Both the position numbers and the translations under genes were made by a program. A stretch of 48,190 nucleotides of DNA from Vitrella brassicaformis (taxonomy: Eukaryota > Sar > Vitrellaceae): the NCBI GenBank assembly GCA_001179505.1, contig CDMY01000342.1:29306-77495 (forward strand). The letters run 5' to 3'. This document shows positions 39,839 through 48,190 of this stretch, one piece after another. Every line of letters begins with the position of its first letter. Positions within the stretch are counted from its first letter, which is position 1. The notes below the pieces were generated by a model. The model searched no databases. It was not told the DNA's origin and saw only the letters and a program-made list of their open reading frames with translations.

Positions 39839-42292
39839 GTGGTGCGTGAGTGCTTCAGGCGTATGCGGAGTGCTTTGACTCGGAGATCACTCAGATGTCC
39901 TTTGGCATCGTCCCTCTGTTGGCCTGGCGACAAATCATCTCACAGATTGTGCAGGTGAAACAGACAGGCATTGCAAACAAGTTACTAGACCATGTCTACC
40001 TCTTTGCCTTCAGGAGCTCCGTCACCTGTCACCCACCGACGGCGGTGGGCGGATGATGTCCCGATATGAAGCGATAAGAAGCGTGCTACCAGAAACGCTA
40101 CACCCGTAAGTGCTGCTCGTAGCACACAAAGAAGGCTACAGCCTGGAAGGCGGGCTGCGGCTGGCTGCAGGGAGATTCCATATTTGGACCCGTTTGTGAC
40201 TGAGCTGCACATCCCCGACGACGCCCAATCGCCGACACTAATGGGAGCGACAAGGAGGGAATCATCGCCGACGGTGTCGCCCACGATGCCGCTGCGGAAA
40301 AGGGGAGAATGGCCGTCGCTCTCTGGGGAGGCGGGGGGTGCTGATGCCGGTGGGGCCCACCAATTCAACGAGTGCGTGCCAATCGCCAATTCTTTCCTGG
40401 AGGCGTTTGCGAGAGACAGGCAGGTGTTCATCTCACTGCATGTGAGACAGGGCACCTCTGTTTTTGGACAGGTGAGATGACGGAGGACCACAGCACCGCC
40501 GCACTCTCCGTCGTGTGACCGCAGATGGATCGGGAGTCTTGGCGTGTGGCGAAAGCCCTGGCTGACCTGGCCCTCACGAAGCGTCGGCAGATCATCGAAG
40601 CACACCAGCGGGGGAGGGGGGGACTCCAGGCAGCCGACACAGACGCAGCGACAGAGGACGACACACCGAAGCCACTAGTGTTTCTTCTCATCTCCAGGTG
40701 GCAAGCCAGGCTGGTCTGAAGGTATACAGCGCCATACTCATTGCTTGTCCCGTGTGGCGTCTGCCAGAGACGCGTCGTCAATCGCCTACCCCGAGAATCA
40801 CGACGTGGTAGCGGCGGCTGAATCATGCAGTGCTCTCTTCCAGAGCGGTGAGGCGGGACAAACGTCAATATTTGAAAGGTCAATCCATTTAGTGTCGTGC
40901 CTCATGTATGTTCCTGCGTCCGTCAGGCCCTCTTTCTCAAGATGACTGCGCTGAGTGGTTCGCCTTCACCCTCGGCTGCGACCCACAGTGAGCTTCGCGC
41001 GCACACACAGACGCACATTCGTCCGAGCAGGTGTGCCGTGCCCGTGCTCTTGTCTTTCGTGGTTTCATGCAGGTCTGTGCCAGACGACGTCAAGTCGTAT
41101 CTTTTCTTGCTGACGGGCGGTGTGCCCAAGTTTGTGGAAAAGACTGTCGAGATGCTGCTGAAGGAGGGGGCGTTGGAGGTGCGCCAAGACCCATCAAAGC
41201 CAAGCGCCCCCGGACAGCTCGTGATCCTCAAAACCATCGACTCTGTCCCGATCGCGCCTGAGCTGGTGGACGCCAATGGACGGATGCAGGACAGGCAGGC
41301 ATTTGTATCATGATGTCCTGCCTGCTGCAGATGGGCAAGGCCATGTCTCAGCTGGAAAGCCTCGAGCCCGACGCCATCATGGCCGTCAAAGTAGGAGACA
41401 CGGCTGCTCGAGGCTTCGAGGAGAATTGAACCGTCTCCTCTTCGCTGGATGGCAGGTGGCAAGTGCGTTGCCCAGTTGCTTCACCGTTGGCGACCTGTAC
41501 CACACTTTCCCTTCGGACATCAGATGGAGAAGGTCAGTCACATAACGACCATCAGGAAAAGCAACGAACACTCCAGCTTTCCCTTTTGCAGGCTGGTGGA
41601 TCTGTGCAAGATGCTGGTGGATGAGAACATTTTCTCTGTCGTGCCGGGCGATGACGACAGCGATGCCGACTCTAATGATGAGGAGACCGATCGCTTCCCG
41701 TTATCACGTCGGTACTCCGACGAGATTTCCGCGATCTCTCTGCAGTCGTCGAGATCATCCGCTTTGTCCTACCATCGCACGTCAAGAGAGATCCGGAAAC
41801 TGGGGAGGTCCAGGCACACCAAGCCGGCGCACGCGCTTCCCGTCATGCCGAAATCTTCGTCTCGGCAGTTCACTTCGATGCTGTCCACTCCTTCTGTGTT
41901 TGGAGGGAGCCCGGACCGACAGCAGAAGAAGAGCGGAGGCAAGAGCTTGGGGAGTGTCCACGCAAGCATACCCGAGGAGAATGAAGACGACGAAGGCGGC
42001 GACAACGAGACCAGCGTTCCGCCGGGAGATGATGAGCAGCGGGCTGTGGGCCATTTCCATCGCAGCGACTCTCTGCCACAGTCGTGTGCGGTAGCCAGGG
42101 CACACTTGGAGTTTCATAACCATCTCATCCAAAAGGTGGGTTGACATACACCCACCTTCAACACCTTTTTGCATTTCTGGCTGTTCGTGTTGTGTGTGTC
42201 TCGTGCAGGTCGCTTCTTCCCTGATGCTGAATCAAGAGAGAAGGCGCATTGAGCGCACCAAGACCATCATGGGAGGCAGGCCGTCCACATAG
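36141..42292 (+). CDS. soluble-type (ADCY10-like) adenylyl cyclase with NTPase domain, G9 frame break
   Basis: Twenty-two exons from 36141 to the stop at 42290 give about 1529 residues. Main exons: 36141-36557, 36617-36772, 36874-36946, 37017-37871, 37941-38158, 38231-38300, 38366-38573, 38655-38746, 38835-38941, 39030-39177, 39282-39767, 39859-39954, 40014-40105, 40171-40471, 40525-40697, 40768-40847, 40927-40987, 41073-about 41265, 41331-41390, 41456-41532, 41592-42135, 42209-42292. Catalytic domain 1 has AFVDASGFTTLTDEL and DIFKFSGDAVTILW; the two metal-binding Asp (about 168 and 217) are present, with a Ser/Asp-rich insert of about 160 residues. Domain 2 has LTVVFVCIHDLD and YTALGDTVNIAARLM. 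A P-loop (GKEGFGKT, about 912) opens an AAA/STAND-type NTPase, as in bicarbonate-responsive soluble cyclases. A run of nine G near 37790 must lose one base for the frame to continue into VIDRWEYVLAGPPL. The product would be cAMP. Confidence 0.87.
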
Positions 42293-43650
42293 ATGCCGGT
42301 CGTCAGACAGAGGGCGTCGAGCGGCAGAGAAACCATCAGCCCCACCAGGGGAGAGTGAGACGCCACAAAACCACAACGACGCGCCACCGCATGAAATAGA
42401 TCTATATGGGGCGGTTTGCAGGGAAGGGAAGGTTTAAGGTGCTGTCGTTTTTATGGATTTTGTCATGCAACGCACCCCTCCTAGTGAAATGTCCATTTCG
42501 ATGCCCATCGATTCAAGGGAGATATACGTGGCTTGTGTCCGTTCCGTGCAGTGATATATATACAGTCCGAGCAGTGTCCGTCTGTCTGTCTCTTCTTCTA
42601 AAGGGTCTGTTCCCAGCTGGGTGTGGTGTGTCCATTGATTAACAGACAGACTTGTCTGTCTGTTCTGCTAAAGAAAGAAAGAAATGTCACTTACTGTGTG
42701 CAAGAAAGACAATTGACCATTGATTGACACTCTTGCTCAGCCTGTCAGTCATGTCACATCAAGCTTGGAGTACAGTAAGTACATGCGTCGAATCAGTTCG
42801 TATCTCTGCTTGCATTCGATCTGTCAAGGGTACTTGTGCGTCGGAAGCTTTCCCGCCATGACATGCATGGTTGGCAATCCTGACATGGTTGGCAGCGCCT
42901 CACTTAACCCTGTCCGTGCCTGGCTTGGCCTGCTTTGCTTCCGTTGCTTTGCTTTGCTGCATGCGCTCCGTTCATTCACCATCCGGAGGAAATGTTCGTC
43001 TGCTGCACACTTGCAAGATCGACATATGCATCTATCTCATCAGGAGTGAGTGCCGCCTTGTCAGCATGTGAAGACTGTACTGTACAGTACGTCAGCCACA
43101 CACGGGGAGGAGCGAACAGACACAAAAAGAAGGGCTTGGTTGGGGACGTACGTCTCGTGGAAAGTGTCTTGTGGATGGATCGACACAATCACACTCACAT
43201 TCACATGTACATGTATGTCAACACACACCACTCATGCAGCGAAACCCACTCGTGTGGTGGACTGACACAAAAGCGTCAAAACCTAACCTGCCTATACCAA
43301 ACAACAAGTACTGTACACTCGATCCTTCTTTGTTCCGTCCCTGCCTTCCCTCCCCTCCCTGTAGTATGTTCGTATGTACGGCCCTACTACTGCGACGCAC
43401 GCCAGCCGACCCTCGTGTGGCTGGGCTGACTGGCGGCACGAAAAAAGCAAAGGAACCTCACCATGTCATGTCACACCATGTACACACCACCGCTCAGGCG
43501 GAGGGAGGGAGGACATGCAGCCAGCGACGTGAATAGTACGTATCAAAACTGCCGCTAGCTGCGTACACGAACGTATGTATGTATGTCTGCATGTACCACT
43601 GACCAAGAAAGGCAGATTGTCTTCATCCATCCATCCATCCATCCATTCCC
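42293..43650. other. intergenic between convergent cyclase and Raptor genes
   Basis: This is 1.36 kb with moderate repeat content (CTGT, CATC tracts near 43625-43645). The open frames lack splice support. I see no gene. Confidence 0.55.
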
Positions 43651-46600
43651 TCATCTGTCTGGGGATATCTTCTCCTTGGCCGCGCGGTACACGAGTGCGC
43701 CGCCCCCCGGTCCCCCGCCCTCCCCCACCACGCCCATGACGGCCTTGACGGGGTGCCACTTGACCGTCGTGCCGCGCATCTTCCGACGCAACGTCCACCG
43801 CTGCAGAGTGTCGCCGCCGACAGACGAGGATATCACCATATCTCCCTTGCTGCCGCTCCAACCTATCGACGAGTGGAAGGGATGGATGTCCGCCGACAGC
43901 ACCGCATGAGACGCCGTGCTCGTGCTGCTGGGGCCGGCAGTGAGCGAGTCGGCCGTGGATGACGCGAGGGGCGGGAGCATCGATCTGGGCGAGAGCTCGC
44001 GACCGGTCAGGGAGGGGGTGGGAGGGGTCAGGTTCGGAGCAGCGGGGGGCCCTTTACTCACTGTGCCCAGTTGGTACGCACGCAGGACGGTGTTCTTCTT
44101 GCGAATGTCCCAGAGGGCCACCGATGCACTGGTGTCGGCCGTGATGAGCTGGAAGGGCTGCCCAGGGATGCCCGCGCTCATCGTCAAAATCGCCGACCGG
44201 TGGTACAGCAGCGGGTCGCGGCCAGCACCCCTGGCCCTGCTACCGTCCGCCCTTGAGTCGATGAGTGTCACCGATCCATCAGAGTTGCCAGTGGCAATGT
44301 CGGGGTGGAAGGCCGATAGGGGCTGTGATGGCGTGAGGCTGTCGATAGGTGCGTCGGGGTCTCCCACTGGCTGATGCAGGCACGTCACGTGGGAGGAGGC
44401 AGCACCGCCATGAGGGAAGCTTCCGACACACCGGCCCTGCCGGACGTCCCACACGCGCACCAGAGGGTCGCGGCCTCCAGCCACCAGACGTCCAGATCGC
44501 TGCCGGAACGACAGTCGAAGACCCGTCTGCCGCTTCGGTGGGAGGGCCTGCCAGGTGGCCACCACAAGGGGCTTCTGGTGGTTGGCGGTGTCCGTCCAGA
44601 ACCGGCATAGCCGCACGGTGCCGTCGTCGAATCCGCCAATGACTTGACAGGCGATATCGTCTTGCGGCGGGGGCAGATGGGCATGCTCGTTGACGAACGC
44701 CAGGTCGGTGAAGGACGGATGGGCCGCACCGCAGGTCTTACAGCCGTAGGGGTGGCCGATAGCCAGGCCGCCCTGGTTCCCCCAGTCCGGGTAGCCCGGC
44801 AACTCCCCAGGACCGAACATCGCCTGGCTGTTCATCCCGAGCTGTCTCCTGTCGCCCTTTAGCGCGTCAAACTGCTCGGCGAGTGAGTCCCGCCTGCCGT
44901 CCGGCCCCATCTGCGCCTGGGGCGGCAGACCCATTGGCGGCGGGTTGGTCCCCGCCACAGACCCATACACGGGCGGCGACCCTGTCGCCGACACGAAGCT
45001 CCCCGCCAAGGGCGACGCAGTCGCGGCCATGACGGTGTGCTGCGCACTGAAGCTGCGCGTCAGGGCGGCGGGGATGAGGGAGGGCGACCGCTGCTGCTTC
45101 ATGGATTGAGGGGACCCACTGACGGCGCGCATGTCATCGCCCAAGCGTTGGAGGATGCGCGGCGGGTAGAGCGACACATACGTCAGCAGTGAGGGGGGGC
45201 CCTGAGCCGAGGACCGAGCCAACCGGAGCGGACCGGTCTGCTGTGCTCCCGCCTGAGGCTCCAGATGCCAGGGACACCCGGAGCGGGCGGAGCCCTTGTG
45301 TGTGGCGAAGACATTGACCACTCGGCGGCACACGGCGGGGCTGCTCGAGTAGTCAAACACCTGCAGCGTCCCCAGGGCCTGGCCGACCAGCAGCAGCGGC
45401 CTCGATGGATGGAACAGCAGACAGGTCGGGTGGTGGGTGACGCCCAGCCAATCGAGGAGTGCACCCGCGCCCACGACACCTTTGCGGGCACCGCTGACCT
45501 CCATGTCTATGCCGGGCAAGGGCACGGACGAGTGCTCCACATAATCACCACCCTGCAGTGCAATCCAAACAGAAAAGACGCTCGATCACTAGGTGCTCGT
45601 TGCTCATGCGCGAGTGTGTCGACCCGACCCTGTCCGTACGTACGTACGTACGTACCGCGGGTATCTCATCTGCGAAGCACTGCCCACACACGGCTACGCG
45701 GAAGAAGTGGACCACGGATGACCCCGAAGACGAGCTCGACGACGACTCGCTGTCGGAGTTCTCGTGAGACGACAGCCGCTGGGAGGAGGGAAAAGATGGC
45801 GCCGGCTGCGACAGGCTGGACGATGCACCACCACCGCTGGAATGCGGAGCTGCTGTGGGCAGGCTGATGGGCCGCACCTCAGTGACATCGATATCCCGCG
45901 AGGCCCTCAGGTCGCCGGGGAGAGGGGATACCTGACGTGGGGGCAGCGGGATGGGCGAAGGGGCAGCTGCAAACAGGCAGCCAGACAGACAGACAGACAT
46001 AACGCGCGGCACATAGGGTAGATAGATACAAAAGCGATTCAGCAAAGCATCAAGTATCTCACCTGCGTGCTTTGCTGCTGGTGAGGGCATGACGACAGCT
46101 AGCGGCCGAGGCTCCAGCGGCCGTGCTTGAGGTGAAGAGGACTGCGCTCGCCTCCACTCACGGGACCCCGGGGGGCCGGGCAGGGTCTTGCTACTTTCCG
46201 CCACCCTCTCGACCTTAAGCGTTGCTGCTGATGCTGATGTCGGCTCCCGCTCCCTGGAGGCCCTCTTGATCATTGGACTGCCCCGCGGCTTCCTCGGCTG
46301 CTGGCCGAATGGCTCAGCGGGCGGTGTGGGCAGCAGGACGTACTCGCATGACGTTGGGGGGAAGAGACCCCGGCAGTAATGGGGCGTCTTGTCCCCTTTG
46401 CGCAGCCCCACCTGGTGGAACATGCAGCTAGCGCACCGGCTGACGTGACACGGCTCGGGAACGGGCTGGAACAGCCGGGGAGGCGCAAGGTGGTGAACGG
46501 CAGGAGGTTCCCTGACGACTGACGGCTGCTCTCCCCCGGCTGCCCTGGGCGAGGAGTCGCCCTGTGGCTGCCTCCGATGGTGGTGGTGGTGGTGATGGTG

Positions 46601-48190
46601 ATGGCAGTGCACCCCTCTCCGTTGCCCGCTCTTGGGGGACTTTTCGTCGTCGGCAGTGGCGGCAAGGTGATGTGAGCTGCAGGGCGGTGGCGAGCCATAG
46701 ATCTTGAACAGCGGATGCGAGAACGTCCGCGGCCTTAGCAGCAGCGCAATCGTCCACTGGAAGACCTGGGACGCAGGCAGCGTGCAGTTGCCGTCCTCGT
46801 CAAGCCCCATCCCGTCGGCAACGGCCTCATCCATCCGGGCCTGAGGCCCACCACCACTCTCGAAGTCTCCCTCGGACTGGCTGTTGCGACGCAGCAGGGG
46901 AGCAGTTGGACGGGACGTCAGCCGGGGCGGCCCCGCCCCCCTCCCCATACCCCCGCCGATGGTCTGCTGTGGCACCAGGAGTCGGGCGCTCGACGGCCGC
47001 GGGAGGGCGCACCTCTGCCCTCCCTCAGACCCAGCCACCGGTGATCGGTCGATGGTGAAGGTGGTGGGGTCGAGTGAGAGGGATGCCGACCTGTCGATGT
47101 GGCTCCACCCCAGGGATGAGGGCTGGTCGTGCAGAGGGGTGGTGGTCGCGACCCGCATGTGCTTGGGCAGCATCATGCTCTGGAGGGACTTGAGGAAGGT
47201 GGAGAAGCCGCCCGAGGGCTTGGCGGCCTTCTTGCTGTCGCTCTTGGGGGTGTTGCCCTCAGACTCCGTAGACTCCCCCTCCTCGGCAATCCCAACCGCA
47301 CCCATGAATGAGTGCCGCTGCGCCCGGTGCACGCCCCCAACTCGCCCGGCAGCCACACAACCACTACTCGCCAGCGCCCCTGCCGAATGCGTGTGGAAAG
47401 TACTGCGATGGTGGGGCATGTGATGGCGACAGCCGAAGCACCAGTCCTTTGCAGACGCACTCAGGGGCGGCAGAACAGCCTCATCAATCCCCTCCAGAGT
47501 CTCCGCGACACGAGGGGGGAGTCGCGAGCTGAGTGGAGGGGTCCTCTGCATGGGCGGTGCTGCGGTGGGTGACGGGAACTCTGGCGAGAGGGCTCTTGCG
47601 TAATTGCTGGGCTCTGACTCGTCGCTGTCGGCATCCTCTGCTCCCGGCTGGGCCGCCATCCTCTGGAGCGCCTCAGCGGCCTGCTCCTGCTTCTGCCGGG
47701 CGATGACCATCTGTGCGGCCACGACGCTCCTGCGGCACATGTGGGAGATGAGGGTGGAGCCGTCACGCCACAGCAGCACCATGACCCGGGAGCGAAGCGA
47801 GTAGGGGACGGATGTGTGGGTGGGCGACGCCATGGGGCCGACAGGGGGCGTATCCGCGTCCGTCACGATCGCAGGCGGACCGGCTGACAGCACAGAGCTG
47901 TGAGACGTGGCGACAGACGACGCGGCCGAGACGGTCTCATCAGAGCCTCCACTCTTGCCCGCAGCCGTCGTCACGCTGTCGGTGAGCGGGCCCACCGCTC
48001 CTGGCCTCACCAATGCACGTGGTGTTCTCAGTGCCGTGCTGTGCGCCTCGCACCATGACTCCCACATGATGGGAGCCAGCGCACACACCAGTTCGTGCTT
48101 GACCAAGAGGCTGCTCTCGCGCAGGATGTCGTTCTCAGGAGAAGACACAAACGTCGTTGCCGCGTCGTCCCGGCCGGCGTCCAGGCCGAA
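43651..48190 (-). CDS. RPTOR: Raptor-like (mTORC1 scaffold) protein, C-terminal half, runs off the window
   Basis: Three exons in phase: 48190 (open) to 46063, 45966-45656, 45552-43651, about 1446 residues visible. Raptor recruits substrates to the TOR kinase. The first exon begins in a HEAT-like part (RESSLLVKHELVCALAPIMW) and continues in very long disordered sequence with His and Ser runs. The last exon is the WD40 propeller: LLFHPSRPLLLVGQALGTLQ, DLAFVNEHAHL, GGFDDGTVRLCRFW, VATWQAL, LVRVWDVRQGRCVGSF, DIATGNSDGSVTLIDSR, KWHPVKAVMGVVGEGG. The FVNEH ... DDGTVR ... TAWQAL-like order is the Raptor signature. The N-terminal caspase-like domain would lie outside the window. The intron at 45655 starts with five tandem GTAC units. 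Confidence 0.82.

Noticed and set aside
1-48190. tRNA or rRNA genes
   Set aside because: I saw no cloverleaf with a convincing B box and no rRNA-like sequence on either strand; a dedicated scan could still find one.

Overview
This is nuclear DNA of a eukaryotic microbe. Genes are split into many short exons with GT-AG (occasionally GC-AG) introns, the intergenic DNA is crowded with CA/GT, GA/CT and CTGT microsatellites, and there are no operons. The gene set (a CBM20 starch-binding protein, a mitochondrial Rieske protein of the cytochrome bc1 complex, eIF5, a soluble-type adenylyl cyclase, a Raptor-like WD40 protein) together with the intron style suggests a starch-storing alveolate. My best guess is a chromerid such as Vitrella; this is inference from style and content, not proof.

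Layout. 1-436 is the 3' end of a plus-strand gene. 1758-5201 (minus) is a CBM20 protein sharing a 116-bp divergent promoter with the Rieske gene (plus, 5318-7015). 7818-9521 (minus) is an F-box-like protein of unknown function. 9882-12282 (minus) is a predicted secreted, extremely Lys/Glu-rich repeat protein that contains a triplicated intron. 12741-14561 (plus) is a tandem CCCH zinc-finger protein. 14562-18275 is about 3.7 kb of microsatellite-rich DNA without a convincing gene, broken by a 300-base N gap. 18978-23640 holds an approximately 2-kb segmental duplication carrying two copies of a gene for a small secreted protein with an RRLR motif and a cationic C-terminus; the spacer holds a possible short gene. 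24357-27200 (plus) is eIF5. 27201-28956 is intergenic and holds two inverted 77-nt hairpin elements. 28957-29870 (minus) is an unrecognised small protein, divergent from a nucleotide-sugar-transporter-like gene (plus, 30071-32575). The end of that gene plus a convergent Bap31-like gene (32990-33649) are duplicated at 34.73-35.99 kb. 36141-42292 (plus) is a soluble-type adenylyl cyclase. 43651-48190 (minus) is the C-terminal half of a Raptor homologue running off the window.

Exon models were built by hand from splice signals, reading-frame continuity and remembered family patterns. For most genes every exon junction is phase-consistent. Two conserved genes show a one-base frame break (transporter near 31441, cyclase in a G9 run near 37790), which may be assembly errors. 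The most interesting material is the duplicated secreted RRLR gene pair, the Bap31 duplication with a different lesion in each copy, the exon-intron triplication in the Lys/Glu-rich gene, the paired inverted hairpins, and the recurrent use of a (CT)n(TG)n microsatellite as the 3' splice tract.
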